Assembly: GCF_021730615.1 (NCBI RefSeq)
Contig: NZ_JAJLMN010000001.1
Location: 5,299,501 to 5,363,500 of the forward strand
Direction: 5' to 3'
Source: Lichenibacterium dinghuense
GTDB taxonomy: Bacteria; Pseudomonadota; Alphaproteobacteria; Rhizobiales; Beijerinckiaceae
Length of the DNA: 64,000 nucleotides
Below, one piece after another: positions 1 through 8,117 of this stretch (positions are counted from its first letter, which is position 1; each line of letters begins with the position of its first letter). The translations under genes and the position numbers were made by a program. The notes beneath the pieces were generated by a model. That model was not told the DNA's origin. It searched no databases and was given only the letters and a program-made list of their open reading frames with translations.

Positions 1-383
1 AGCGTCAGCACGCCGCCCGACGCTGCGGTGCCGGCCAGGACCGGTCCGAGCAGCAGCGCGTTCAGCACGGGGCCGGGGTCGGCGAGGCCCGTGGTCTCGA
101 TCACGATGCGCGCGAAGCCCAGGGTTTCGCGCCGCGCCAGCAGGCTCTCGACGGCGGCCAGCAGGTCGCCGCGCGCGGCACAGCACAGGCAGCCCGTGGT
201 CAGTGTCAGCATGTCGCCGTCCACCGCTTCGACGAGCAGGTGGTCGATGCCGATCTCGCCGAACTCGTTGACGATCACGGCCGTGCCGGCGAAGGCCGGG
301 TCGGCGAGGAGGCGGTTCAGCAGCGTCGTCTTGCCGGCCCCGAGGAAGCCCGTCAGCACGCCGACGGGCACGGGCCCGGTCAC
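1..383 (-). CDS. CobW/G3E-family GTP-binding metallochaperone (N-terminal part)
   Basis: This is the first 127 codons of a gene that runs off the left edge of the window. The product starts at a GTG and carries the P-loop GFLGAGKTT at residues 12-20, then VNEFGEIGIDH, and then the CLCC metal motif (Cys65, Cys67, Cys68) followed by an IETTGLADP segment. These are hallmarks of the G3E GTPases (CobW, YjiA, ZNG1 and nitrile hydratase activators), which use GTP hydrolysis to deliver zinc or cobalt to client proteins. The GTG start overlaps the stop of the upstream carboxypeptidase gene (GTGA), so the two are probably co-transcribed and translationally coupled. The client protein cannot be told from this fragment. 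Confidence 0.93.
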   Translation of the reverse strand, partial: MTGPVPVGVLTGFLGAGKTTLLNRLLADPAFAGTAVIVNEFGEIGIDHLLVEAVDGDMLTLTTGCLCCAARGDLLAAVESLLARRETLGFARIVIETTGLADPGPVLNALLLGPVLAGTAASGGVLT

Positions 384-1780
384 CGGGACGCGGTCTTCTT
401 CTTGGAAGGCTTGGCGGCCGCCTTTGTGGCCTTCGCGGGCGCTTTCGCAGCAGCCTTGCTCGGCTTGACGACCGGCTTGGCCTTCGCGGCGGGCCGGGCC
501 GGCGCCTTGTCCCGCTTCGCGGCCACGAGGCCGTGTCCGCGGCCCTTCACCACCTTGTTGGCGGCCGCCAGCGCCGCGGGCGCGGCCGCGCCGGCGAGCG
601 CCAGCGGGGCGACGACGGCCGCCGCGTCGGCCGGGGCCTGCGCCAGGGCGGCGGGCACGGTCGCGGCCGGCACCGGGGCATCGGCCTTCGCCGTGGCGGC
701 GGGGCCGGGCTGCGCTTCCTCGATCGAGCCGACGGGCGCGATGTTGGTGCCGGGCGTCGCGCCGATGAAGACGCGCACCGGCGTGAAGGCGTCGCGCGGA
801 TGCATCAGCGCGGCGAGGCCGGTCGCGGGCGCGCCGGCGTCCGTCGGCGCGATGGCGGCGTCCTCGGCCTCGGCCTCCTGGATGGCGGCGTGGCGGCCGG
901 GGCCGCACATCTGCACGTGCATGTCGGGCGGCGCCACGATGTCGCTCGGGCCGAGGTCGGCGACGTTGCCGAGCCCCTGGCCCGGGTTGGCGAAGTATTT
1001 CTCGAACAGCGCCACGGAGCGCAGGTTACGCTGGTTGGTGGAGGGCGCCCCCATGATGACGACCAGCAGGCGGCGGTCGCCGCGCGTGGCGCTCTCCACC
1101 ACGTTGTAGCCGCCCGCGCAGGTGTAGCCGGTCTTCATGCCGTCGACGCCGTCGTAGCGCCCGAGCAGGCCGTTGTGGTTGGGGATCAGCTTGCCGCCGA
1201 ACTGCAGCGTGCCGATGTTGAACAGGTCGTGCTCTTCGGGGAACTGCGTGATCAGCGCGCGGGCGATCATCGCCATGTCGCGGGCCGACGACCAGTGGTT
1301 CGGGTCGTGGAGGCCGTTGGGATTGGCGAAGTGCGATTCGTGCAGGCCGATCCTGGCCGCGTAGCTGTTCATCTCGTCCGCGAAGGCCGGGACGGAACCC
1401 GAGATGCCCTCGGCGATGGTCACGGCGATGTCGTTGGGCGACTTCACCATCAGCATCTTCAGCGCGTTGTCGAGCGTCACCAGAGTGCCGGGGCGGAAGC
1501 CCATCTTGGACGGAATCATGCTGGCCGCGTAGGCCGACACGCGGAGCGGCGTGTCGAGGCTGATCTTGCCCTCCCGGACCTTGCTGAGCGCCACGTAGAC
1601 GGTCATCAGCTTGGTGGTGGAGGCGGGGAACCAGGGGGCGGTCGCCATGTCCTTGTAGAGGACCTCGCCGCTGTTCGCGTCGACCACGATCGTGGGATTG
1701 GCGCGGGCCGGGCCCAGCGACGCGACGCCGAGCGCCAGGACCGACAGGAGCGACCGCCGGATCGCTGGTTTGAACATCAT
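380..1780 (-). CDS. Serine-type D-Ala-D-Ala carboxypeptidase (PBP5/6 family)
   Basis: A periplasmic penicillin-binding protein that trims the terminal D-Ala from peptidoglycan pentapeptides. From the chosen start the product has 466 residues. A signal peptide covers about residues 1-27 (basic MMFKPAIRRS, hydrophobic core, cleavage after ARA). The three catalytic motifs are STTK (Ser54-Lys57), SPN (114-116) and KTG (216-218). The C-terminal third is a Lys/Ala/Pro-rich low-complexity tail that may bind the wall or act as a linker; it differs from the amphipathic anchor of classical PBP5. An ATG 60 bp upstream is in frame, but the extension has no signal-peptide character, so ATG 1780 is preferred. 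The last bases overlap the downstream CobW gene. Confidence 0.92.
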   Translation of the reverse strand: MMFKPAIRRSLLSVLALGVASLGPARANPTIVVDANSGEVLYKDMATAPWFPASTTKLMTVYVALSKVREGKISLDTPLRVSAYAASMIPSKMGFRPGTLVTLDNALKMLMVKSPNDIAVTIAEGISGSVPAFADEMNSYAARIGLHESHFANPNGLHDPNHWSSARDMAMIARALITQFPEEHDLFNIGTLQFGGKLIPNHNGLLGRYDGVDGMKTGYTCAGGYNVVESATRGDRRLLVVIMGAPSTNQRNLRSVALFEKYFANPGQGLGNVADLGPSDIVAPPDMHVQMCGPGRHAAIQEAEAEDAAIAPTDAGAPATGLAALMHPRDAFTPVRVFIGATPGTNIAPVGSIEEAQPGPAATAKADAPVPAATVPAALAQAPADAAAVVAPLALAGAAAPAALAAANKVVKGRGHGLVAAKRDKAPARPAAKAKPVVKPSKAAAKAPAKATKAAAKPSKKKTASR

Positions 1781-1967
1781 CGAGGGACTTTCCGAACGGG
1801 CGCGGCGGGGATGCCAGGCTCCCCGCTCTTTCGACCTCACGCAGGTTTAACCTTGCCCCCGCACCTTGCAAAGATGTGTTTCCGCACCTGTCCGCGGGAG
1901 GCCACAGCGCGCGAGCGCGTCGTGGCGAAGCTGCGGCGGCGGGCGGGCGGTTCCGCGTCGGCCCGGC

Positions 1968-2654
1968 TCAGGCGATGCGGGTCCGCAGCGCCGGCAGCGC
2001 GCCGACGCGGCCTTCGAGCACGTCCCCGCGCCCGACCGCGCCGACCCCTTCGGGCGTGCCGGTGAAGATCAGGTCGCCGGGCTCGAGCCGCACGAGGCCC
2101 GACAGGTAGCTGATGGTCTCGGCCACCGACCAGATCATGTTGGCCACGTCGGAGGACTGGCGGACGGTGCCGTTGACCCTCAGCTCCAGCGCCGCATTCG
2201 CCATGCTGCCCGCCCGCTCGGCGGGGACGAGGTCGCCGATGGGGGCCGACAGGTCGAAGCCCTTGCTCATGTCCCAGGGTCGCCCGGCCTTCTTGGCCAG
2301 CCCCTGCATGTCGCGCCGCGTCATGTCGAGGCCGACCGCGTAGCCCCACACGCAGGCGGGCGCGTCCATCTCGGCGATGTCGACGCCGCCGCGCCCGAGC
2401 GCGACCACGAGCTCCAGCTCGAAGTGGAGATCGCCGGTCGCGGGCGGGTAGGGCATGTCGGCGCCGCCCGTCAGCAGGGCGTCGGCGGGCTTGGTGAAGA
2501 AGAACGGGGCCTCGCGGCTCGGATCGTGGCCCATCTCGCGGGCGTGTTCGGCGTAGTTGCGGCCGACGCAGAAGATGCGCCGCACGGGGAAGGAGCCGCC
2601 GCCCGAGACGGGCACGGCGACGATGCGGGGCGGCGCGATGACGTAGTCGGACAT
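1968..2654 (-). CDS. Fumarylacetoacetate hydrolase family protein
   Basis: A 228-residue protein of the FAH superfamily, whose members cleave C-C bonds in acylpyruvates and related aromatic-degradation intermediates or decarboxylate oxaloacetate in a metal-dependent way. Family motifs seen are [17 protein letters not shown], the metal-binding region with PLRAGA-like [25 protein letters not shown], and the C-terminal [13 protein letters not shown]. Its length matches the short single-domain YcgM/FAHD1 type. The start was placed at MSDYVIAPP because GGAG lies about 10 bases upstream; a longer reading from 2699 adds a non-conserved stretch. The exact substrate is not readable from sequence. Confidence 0.9.
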   Translation of the reverse strand: MSDYVIAPPRIVAVPVSGGGSFPVRRIFCVGRNYAEHAREMGHDPSREAPFFFTKPADALLTGGADMPYPPATGDLHFELELVVALGRGGVDIAEMDAPACVWGYAVGLDMTRRDMQGLAKKAGRPWDMSKGFDLSAPIGDLVPAERAGSMANAALELRVNGTVRQSSDVANMIWSVAETISYLSGLVRLEPGDLIFTGTPEGVGAVGRGDVLEGRVGALPALRTRIA

Positions 2655-2730
2655 GGGGAGGCTCCACGGGGCTCCGGACGGTCTACCCGACGGATGCATG
2701 CAGCGCCATCACCTCCGAGGGATCTGCCGC

Positions 2731-3036
2731 TCACTCCTCCGGTTCGGTGGTGAACTGGAGCGGGAAGCCGCGCGACCGGCCGAGGTCCGTGGCGCGGTCC
2801 GCCTTGGTCTCGGCGACGTCGCGCGGGTAGACGGCGATCACGCAGGAGCCCTTGCGGTGCGCCGTGAGCATCACGGCATTGGCCTTCGACTCGCCCATCT
2901 TGAACTCTGCCTTCAGCACCATGACGACGAACTCGCGCGGCGTGTAGTCGTCGTTGATGAGGATGACCTTGTAGAGCTTGGGGCGCTCCAGCTTGGTCGT
3001 CGTCGCGGGGCGCGTGTCGAATGTCGTGTCGGGCAT
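2731..3036 (-). CDS. clpS: ClpS, adaptor of the ClpAP protease
   Basis: A 101-residue N-end-rule adaptor that delivers substrates with destabilising N-terminal residues to ClpA. It has a flexible N-terminus, then the ClpS core: KLYKVILINDDYTPREFVV (substrate-pocket Asn-Asp-Asp), a central helix pair with the conserved HRKG turn, and VYPRDVAETKA near the end. Alphaproteobacteria often carry two ClpS paralogues; which one this is cannot be settled here. No clpA follows in this window, so the usual clpS-clpA linkage is not visible. It lies 76 bp upstream of the FAH gene on the same strand. Confidence 0.93.
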   Translation of the reverse strand: MPDTTFDTRPATTTKLERPKLYKVILINDDYTPREFVVMVLKAEFKMGESKANAVMLTAHRKGSCVIAVYPRDVAETKADRATDLGRSRGFPLQFTTEPEE

Positions 3037-3173
3037 GGCGCCGTCCGCCTATCGGGGAATGGTGGCGAACGCGCGGCGCCGCTGCCCTGTTGCGTCCAGG
3101 CCGCCCGGCCGCGCCGGGACACGGCTCCTGATCGCGGCCGTTCACCCTCCGCCGCAGCACGGAGGGGGACGAC

Positions 3174-3518
3174 ATGACGCCGAAGGACATCGCCCGCGGC
3201 CTCGCCTGGTTCGGCATCGGGCTCGGGGTGGCCGAACTCCTGGCTCCGCGCCGCGTCGCGCAGGCGGCCGGCCTCGAAGGGCACGAGGCGCTGGTCGCGC
3301 TCTTCGGCGCGCGCGAGATCGCCGCCGGCGCCTTCATGCTGGCGTCGCCCCACCCGCAGGACCGGCTCTGGCTGCGCGTGGTCGGCGACGCGCTCGACGG
3401 GGCGCTGCTGGCCTCCCGCCTCGGCCCGTCGAACCCCCACGCGGCCCGCGCGCTCGCCGCGACGCTCGCGGTCGCGCCGGTGGTGCTGCTCGACGTGGCC
3501 TACGCCCGCTGCCCCTGA
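3174..3518 (+). CDS. Small membrane protein, function unknown
   Basis: A 114-residue Ala/Leu-rich protein with two or three likely membrane segments: about residues 8-25 (ending near AELLAPRRVAQAAG), about 42-58, and about 88-108. The pattern WFGIGLGVAELLAPRRVA resembles the short N-terminal membrane module often seen before cyclase/dehydrase (SRPBCC) domains, but no such domain follows here. A purine-rich GGAGGG sits just upstream of the ATG. Divergent from clpS, with about 137 bp between the two starts. No function can be assigned. Confidence 0.7.
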   Translation: MTPKDIARGLAWFGIGLGVAELLAPRRVAQAAGLEGHEALVALFGAREIAAGAFMLASPHPQDRLWLRVVGDALDGALLASRLGPSNPHAARALAATLAVAPVVLLDVAYARCP

Positions 3519-3597
3519 CGCCTCCGGGCGATCGGTGCTCGCCGCGGCGGGGCGGCGCGCCTATAAGCCGTGCCGGGTGACGGCGGGGGTGAGGCGC

Positions 3598-4371
3598 ATG
3601 CGGATCGATCTCGGGGGCAAGCGCGCCCTGGTGCTGGGGGCGAGCGGCGGCCTCGGCGGCGCCATCGCGGCCGGGCTCGCGGCGGCCGGCGCGCGCGTGG
3701 CCGTGTCGTCCCGCTCGGCCGAGAGACTCGCCGCGGCCTTCCCGGACGACGCGACATACCCGAAGCTCGCCGCCGACCTCGCGGCGCCGGGCGTCGGCCG
3801 CGACCTCGCCGCCCGCGCGCTCGACGCGCTCGGCGGCGTCGACATCCTGGTCAACAACTCCGGCGGGCCGCCGCCCACCACGGCGCTCGGCGCCACGGAC
3901 GAGCAGTGGCGCGCGCAGTTCGACGCCATGGTGATGAGCCTCGTCGACCTGACCGGCGCTCTGGTGCCCGGCATGCGCGAGCGGCGCTGGGGGCGGATCG
4001 TCACCGTCGCGTCCTCGGGTGTGGTGGCGCCGATCCCCAACCTCGCCCTGTCGAACGCGCTGCGCTCGGCGCTGCTCGGATGGTCGAAGACGCTGGCGGC
4101 CGAGGTCGCGGCCGACGGCGTGACGGTCAACATGGTGCTGCCCGGCCGCATCGCGACCCCGCGCGTCGCGGCGCTCGACCGCGCCAACGCCGAGCGCAGC
4201 GCCCGCAGCGTGGAGGAGGTCGCAAAGGCCGCGCTCGCCGCGATCCCGGCCGCGCGCTACGGCACGCCGGAGGAGTTCGCGGCCGCGGCGGTGTTCCTCG
4301 CGAGCCCGCAGGCCTCCTACGTGACCGGCACGACGCTGCGCGTCGACGGCGGCGCGCTGCGCAACGTGTGA
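3598..4371 (+). CDS. SDR-family oxidoreductase lacking the catalytic Tyr
   Basis: A 257-residue Rossmann-fold protein of the short-chain dehydrogenase/reductase superfamily, nearest in look to 3-oxoacyl-ACP-reductase-like members. It shows an N-terminal dinucleotide site GASGGLGG, the NNSGG structural motif, and a late PEEFAAAAVFLASPQASYVTGTTLRVDGG. The usual YxxxK active site is replaced: after the Ser-rich strand comes PNLALSNALRSALLGWSKTLA, so the Tyr position is not Tyr although a Lys is retained downstream. This matches a known SDR-like subgroup with an imperfect catalytic tetrad. The start at 3598 gives the typical short N-terminus before the first strand. Activity is uncertain. Confidence 0.85.
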   Translation: MRIDLGGKRALVLGASGGLGGAIAAGLAAAGARVAVSSRSAERLAAAFPDDATYPKLAADLAAPGVGRDLAARALDALGGVDILVNNSGGPPPTTALGATDEQWRAQFDAMVMSLVDLTGALVPGMRERRWGRIVTVASSGVVAPIPNLALSNALRSALLGWSKTLAAEVAADGVTVNMVLPGRIATPRVAALDRANAERSARSVEEVAKAALAAIPAARYGTPEEFAAAAVFLASPQASYVTGTTLRVDGGALRNV

Positions 4372-4412
4372 CGCCGGCAGGCGGAACATCGCCGCACATG
4401 AGGTGAAATCCC

Positions 4413-4850
4413 ATGCCCTTCGTCAGCGTCACGCGCCTGCGCCTGCGCTCCCCCCGGTTCCTGCCCGGCTTCATGTGGCACAACACGCGCACCCTGGCGC
4501 AGGTGAAGGCGGCGGCGGGCTTCCGCGGCGGCTCGCTGCTGGCCGACCGGGGCTGGGCCTTTTGGACCCTGACGGCCTGGGACAGCCTCGAGGCCATGCG
4601 GGCCTACATGACGACGGGCCCGCACCGGGCCGCCATGCCTCGTTTCGTCGACTGGTGCGACGAGGGCTCCGTCGTCCACTGGGAGCAGGAGGGTGACGCG
4701 CTGCCGGCCTGGGCGGAGGCGAATCGCCGCATGCGGAGCGAGGGCCGCCCCTCCAAGCTGCGCCACCCCGGCCCACACCACGCCGACCTCAGCTTCAGAC
4801 CCGCCCGCACGACGATCACCGGCCCGCTGCGCCCGAAGCGGGCCGGCTGA
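4413..4850 (+). CDS. DUF3291-like / ferredoxin-fold (ABM-like) protein
   Basis: A 145-residue soluble protein. The N-terminal ~100 residues look like a dimeric alpha/beta barrel of the antibiotic-biosynthesis-monooxygenase superfamily (strand MPFVSVTRLRLRS, then FWTLTAWDSLEAMRAYM and HRAAMPRFVDWCDEGSVVHWEQ). The remaining ~40 residues are polar and probably disordered. The sequence AWDS near a conserved Trp pair is typical of spheroidene-monooxygenase-like and DUF3291 proteins. It follows the SDR gene by 41 bp on the same strand and may be co-transcribed. The function is unknown. Confidence 0.72.
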   Translation: MPFVSVTRLRLRSPRFLPGFMWHNTRTLAQVKAAAGFRGGSLLADRGWAFWTLTAWDSLEAMRAYMTTGPHRAAMPRFVDWCDEGSVVHWEQEGDALPAWAEANRRMRSEGRPSKLRHPGPHHADLSFRPARTTITGPLRPKRAG

Positions 4851-4894
4851 AGCGTCGGAGACAAGCCGCTTGACGCCGCCTTCGACCGGCGTAT

Positions 4895-4914
4895 ATCTGA
4901 AGACGTGTTCATAT
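4895..4914. promoter_or_regulatory. Candidate SmtB/ArsR-type operator
   Basis: An imperfect inverted repeat centred on ACGT (4903-4906). The core TGAAGACGTGTTCA is palindromic except for one base pair and has AT on both sides. TGAA-N6-TTCA with A/T flanks is the classical half-site arrangement of SmtB/CzrA-family operators. It ends 13 bp before the TTG start of the ArsR gene, which fits autorepression released by zinc. The binding itself is inferred. Confidence 0.6.
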
Positions 4915-4927
4915 GTGGTGATCGAGA

Positions 4928-5278
4928 TTGGTCGAGGACGAGGTCGCTGCCCTGGCTGAAACTTTCAGGCTGCTCGGCGATCCGAACAGGCTTCGAATCG
5001 TGCTGAGCTGCCTCGACGGTCCGGTCGGCGTCGGAGCCCTCGCCGAGAAGGTGGGGCTCAGCCAGTCGCTCGTGTCCCACCATCTCCGCCTGCTGCGGGC
5101 CACGCGCCTGCTGAAGGCGGGAAAGGCGGGGCGACAGGTGTTCTACTCGCTCCCGGACTGCCACGTCCGGGACATGCTGACCAACCTCATCGACCACGTG
5201 TCCGAACCGCATGACCACGGGACTGAGACGGAGAACGACGATGACGGACGTGACGATGGTGAAGTGCGCCTGCGCTGA
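4928..5278 (+). CDS. ArsR/SmtB-family zinc-sensing repressor
   Basis: A 116-residue winged-helix repressor. The HTH spans about residues 33-62 (VGLSQSLVSHHLRLLRATRLL) and the wing follows at GRQVFYSLP. The C-terminal helix has Asp77-x-His79-x10-His90-x2-Glu93, which is exactly the alpha-5 metal site spacing of SmtB and CzrA, so zinc (or cobalt) is the expected inducer; the alpha-3 CxC site of ArsR/CadC is absent. An in-frame stop at 4919 forces the start to TTG at 4928. The 3' end overlaps the metallothionein gene by 38 bp in another frame, tying repressor and effector together. A candidate operator lies directly upstream. Confidence 0.92.
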   Translation: MVEDEVAALAETFRLLGDPNRLRIVLSCLDGPVGVGALAEKVGLSQSLVSHHLRLLRATRLLKAGKAGRQVFYSLPDCHVRDMLTNLIDHVSEPHDHGTETENDDDGRDDGEVRLR

Positions 5279-5408
5279 TTGCGTGTGCGTCGTGAAGACC
5301 GACGGCGCGGTGGAGAAGGAAGGCCGCTTCTATTGCAGCGCCGAATGCGCCGACCACCACAAGGACGGCTCGGGCTGCCACCACGCGGGCTGCACCTGCC
5401 ACGGCTGA
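5241..5408 (+). CDS. Bacterial metallothionein (SmtA/BmtA type)
   Basis: A 55-residue cytoplasmic metal-binding protein. Its nine cysteines (9, 11, 14, 16, 32, 36, 46, 51, 53) and histidines at 39, 40, 47, 48 and 54 follow the SmtA pattern CxCxxCxC ... GRFYCSAEC ... CHHAGCTCHG, which binds about four Zn2+ or Cd2+ ions in one cluster with a zinc-finger-like YCS..C core. ATG 5241 is preferred over ATG 5211 because GGAG lies nine bases upstream and homologues start close to MTDVxxxKC. It begins inside the ArsR gene and is followed by a strong terminator, so the two form a compact bicistron. Confidence 0.93.
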   Translation: MTDVTMVKCACADCVCVVKTDGAVEKEGRFYCSAECADHHKDGSGCHHAGCTCHG

Positions 5409-5433
5409 ACCGGCCGGAACCGACATGATCGAG

Positions 5434-5464
5434 AGGCGCCCGGCCCGGCCGGGCGCCTCTTTTC
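5434..5464 (+). terminator. Rho-independent terminator after the metallothionein gene
   Basis: A perfect 11-bp GC-rich stem (5434-5444 with 5450-5460), a 5-base loop, and a TTTT run at 5461-5464. It closes the ArsR-metallothionein bicistron. Confidence 0.9.
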
Positions 5465-5497
5465 GCGTGCCCCCGTCTGAGCCGGAGCCTTCCAGCC

Positions 5498-6415
5498 TTG
5501 ATCGTCCGCGACAAGCCGAGCGCCTGGCAGCTCCTGTTCGTGATGCGGGGGTCGATCGTCCCCACCATCGCGCCGCGCCTCGCCTTCGTGACGGTCCTGT
5601 CGGTGATCGTGGTGGCCCTGCAGGGCGCCGGGCTGGTCCACCTGCACGACCTCGCGGCGCTGCCCTTCTCGGTGATCGGCATCGCGCTGTCGATCTTCGC
5701 GGGCTTCCGCAACTCGGCCTGCTACGACCGCTGGTGGGAAGGCCGCAAGGTGTTCGGCCAGTTGCTCGTCGACGTGCGCAGCCTGGCGCGCCAGCAGATC
5801 GCCTATCTCGGCGCGGGCGACGCCGCCGCGGCGCGGCGCGGCGCCTTCCGCGCGGTCGCCATGGCCCACCTCCTGCGCGACTACATGCGCGGGCTGCGGC
5901 CCGGCGCCGACGCCCTCGCGGCCCTCGCCGAGGGTGACGCTTCCGCGGTCGCCGCGGCGCGCAACCCCTGCAACATGCTGCTCGCGCTGATCAGCCGGGA
6001 CGCCGCGCTCGCCGTGGCCTCCGGCGTTCTCACGCCCCAGGCGCTGTGGACGGTCGAGGAGCGGGTCGTTTCGCTGTCCGCCGTGGTGGCGGCGGCCGAG
6101 CGCATCAACAACGTGCCGGTGCCCTACACCTACTCGCTGATCCTGCACCGCACGGCCTACCTGTTCTGCCTGCTGCTGCCCTTCGGGCTCGCCGCACCGG
6201 CCGGCCTCTGGACGCCGCTGATCGTGCTCGTGGTGTCCTACACGTTCTTCGGCCTCGACGCCCTCGGCGACGAGTTGGAGCGCCCCTTCAGCACGATGCA
6301 GAACGGCCTGCCGATCGACGCCATGGCGCGCGGCATGGAGATCGACGTGCGCGAGATGCTCGGCGACCCGGCGCTGCCCGAGCCGCTGCGTCCCGTCGAC
6401 TTCGTCCTGACCTGA
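5498..6415 (+). CDS. Bestrophin-family (UPF0187/YneE-like) anion channel
   Basis: A 305-residue inner-membrane protein of the bestrophin/YneE family, which form pentameric channels. The N-terminus MIVRDKPSAWQLLFVMRGSI, the first hydrophobic hairpin (about residues 22-70), and the signature FRNSACYDRWWEGRKVFGQL are diagnostic. Two further hydrophobic segments lie near residues 205-255, followed by LGDELERPF and GLPIDAMARGMEIDVREML, also conserved. The start is TTG at 5498, with GGAG about 12 bases upstream and the family-typical N-terminal sequence. In bacteria these channels may pass cations or anions; ion selectivity is not predictable here. Confidence 0.92.
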   Translation: MIVRDKPSAWQLLFVMRGSIVPTIAPRLAFVTVLSVIVVALQGAGLVHLHDLAALPFSVIGIALSIFAGFRNSACYDRWWEGRKVFGQLLVDVRSLARQQIAYLGAGDAAAARRGAFRAVAMAHLLRDYMRGLRPGADALAALAEGDASAVAAARNPCNMLLALISRDAALAVASGVLTPQALWTVEERVVSLSAVVAAAERINNVPVPYTYSLILHRTAYLFCLLLPFGLAAPAGLWTPLIVLVVSYTFFGLDALGDELERPFSTMQNGLPIDAMARGMEIDVREMLGDPALPEPLRPVDFVLT

Positions 6416-6827
6416 TTGCCGGCTCGGTGAAGAGCAAATCTTCATCGAGAGAGCAAAAGTTCAGTTGGGCGTAAAAACGGCATTCGAGCGTCGGACGCTT
6501 GGTCATCTGTCCGTAAAGCTGCAGAAAAGCGCCCACGCTGCTTGCCAAGCCCGGCGCAATGTGGTGAAACCTTGCCACCGAGCCGACGTTGCCTCGGCCC
6601 CGGATGCGCTGCCCGACGCGGGTGCGGGCGCTCCCGGACAAAAAAAAGACCGCCCCGAGAGGCGGCCCGAGTCTAGGGAGGAAACGCCCAAGAAGGGCAT
6701 GCAACGCGAACGTTGCCAGGACGGTATGCCATGCATCGCCGGTCGTCGCAAGCTCAATACGGGCTGGCGTGCGATCGGCCGCACGTCGTGGTCAAGAGAT
6801 CGTCAACGGCGGCGCGGAAGGGGAGCC
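6416..6827. other. Intergenic region, bestrophin to coaBC
   Basis: About 410 bp with no supported protein gene. It holds the orphan minus-strand terminator at 6640-6674, and on the plus strand a purine-rich GGGAGG-containing leader at about 6675-6700. The coaBC promoter must lie here. No other structure was recognised. Confidence 0.6.
6640..6674 (-). terminator. Intrinsic terminator on the minus strand with no gene before it
   Basis: Read on the minus strand this is CCGCC-loop-GGCGG followed by eight T residues (complement of the A run at 6640-6647), with an outer AGAC/GTCT pairing. No protein gene on the minus strand leads into it; the region upstream on that strand (6675 to about 6830) faces coaBC. 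It may end an unannotated small RNA; see findings. Confidence 0.6.
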
Positions 6828-8117
6828 ATGGCGGACGGAGGTGCGGAACCGGCGGCCGTGGGGCCGGCCCTCGTCCCGTCGCTGCGGGGGCGGCGCGTGC
6901 TGCTGATCGTCGGCGGCGGCATCGCGGCCTACAAGGCGCTCGACCTGGTGCGCCGCCTGCGCGAGCGCGGCGCCGCGGTGCGGGCCGTGATGACGGCCTC
7001 GGCCAGGAGCTTCGTCACGCCGCTCGCGGTCGCGAGCCTGACGGGCGAACGCGTCCACGACGAGCTGTTCTCGCTGACCGACGAGGCGGAGATGGGCCAC
7101 ATCGAGCTGTCGCGCAGCGCCGACCTCGTGCTGGTCGCGCCCGCCACCGCCAACCTCATGGCCAAGATGGCCAACGGGCTCGCCGACGACCTCGCATCCA
7201 CGCTGCTGCTCGCCACGGACAAGCGCGTGCTCATGGCACCCTCCATGAACGTCCGCATGTGGCTCCACCCGGCCACGCGCCGCAACCTCGCCCGGCTCGA
7301 AGCCGACGGGGTGATCACGGTCGGTCCGGACGAGGGCGCGATGGCCTGCGGAGAGTTCGGCCCCGGCCGCATGGCGGAGCCGCTCGCCATCGTGGCCGCG
7401 GCGGCCCGCGCCCTGGCGGCCGACACGCGCATCCCGCTGCCGTCCGCCGTTCCGCCCGCACTGCAGGGGCGGCGCGTGGTGGTGACCTCCGGCCCGACCC
7501 ACGAGCCGATGGACCCGGTGCGCTACATCGCCAACCGCTCGTCCGGCCGGCAGGGCCACGCCCTCGCGGCCGCCGCGGCGGCGGCCGGCGCCGAGGTGGT
7601 GCTGGTGTCCGGGCCCGTGTCGATCCCCGACCCGCCCGGCGTCGCCGTGGTCCGCGTCGAGACGGCCCGCGAGATGGCCGAGGCCGTCGAGGGCGCCCTG
7701 CCGGCCGACCTGTTCGTCGCCGCCGCCGCGGTCGCCGATTGGCGCCCCGCCGAGGCCGCGATCCTCAAGATCAAGAAGCGCGACGGCGCGCCCGACCCCG
7801 AGCTCCAGTTCACCCGCAACCCCGACATCCTGGCCGGCGTTGCGCGCCGGACCGTCGGCCGGCCGCGCCTCGTGGTCGGCTTCGCGGCCGAGACGGACCG
7901 CCTCCACGACAACGCGGCCGAGAAGCTCGAGCGCAAGGGCTGCGACCTCATCGTCGCCAACGACGTCGGTGCGGGCTCGGACGTGATGGGCGGGGCCGAC
8001 AACGAGGTCCACCTCGTGACCCGCGATGGCGTCGAGCGCTGGCCGCGCTTCGGCAAGGACGAGGTGGCGCGCCGCCTCGTCGCCCGCTTCGCCGCCCTGC
8101 TGGATGCGCGGCCGTGA
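6828..8117 (+). CDS. coaBC: Bifunctional phosphopantothenoylcysteine decarboxylase / phosphopantothenate-cysteine ligase
   Basis: The 429-residue CoaBC (Dfp) enzyme performs two consecutive steps of coenzyme A synthesis. The N-terminal CoaC flavoprotein domain (about 20-205) has [16 protein letters not shown], the [18 protein letters not shown] segment, the PSMNVRMW motif, and the Cys-containing [12 protein letters not shown] flap. The C-terminal CoaB ligase domain (about 215-429) has [21 protein letters not shown], the AAVADWRP loop, and the KIKK nucleotide-binding motif. The start ATG 6828 sits 5 bases after GGGGAG. It overlaps the dUTPase gene by four bases (GTGA), a pairing of coaBC and dut common in proteobacteria. 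Confidence 0.96.
   Translation: MADGGAEPAAVGPALVPSLRGRRVLLIVGGGIAAYKALDLVRRLRERGAAVRAVMTASARSFVTPLAVASLTGERVHDELFSLTDEAEMGHIELSRSADLVLVAPATANLMAKMANGLADDLASTLLLATDKRVLMAPSMNVRMWLHPATRRNLARLEADGVITVGPDEGAMACGEFGPGRMAEPLAIVAAAARALAADTRIPLPSAVPPALQGRRVVVTSGPTHEPMDPVRYIANRSSGRQGHALAAAAAAAGAEVVLVSGPVSIPDPPGVAVVRVETAREMAEAVEGALPADLFVAAAAVADWRPAEAAILKIKKRDGAPDPELQFTRNPDILAGVARRTVGRPRLVVGFAAETDRLHDNAAEKLERKGCDLIVANDVGAGSDVMGGADNEVHLVTRDGVERWPRFGKDEVARRLVARFAALLDARP

Noticed and set aside
533-2065. Long plus-strand open frame opposite the carboxypeptidase gene
   Set aside because: It is Arg/Gly-rich, has no family motif and mirrors a well-supported gene; an artefact of high GC content.
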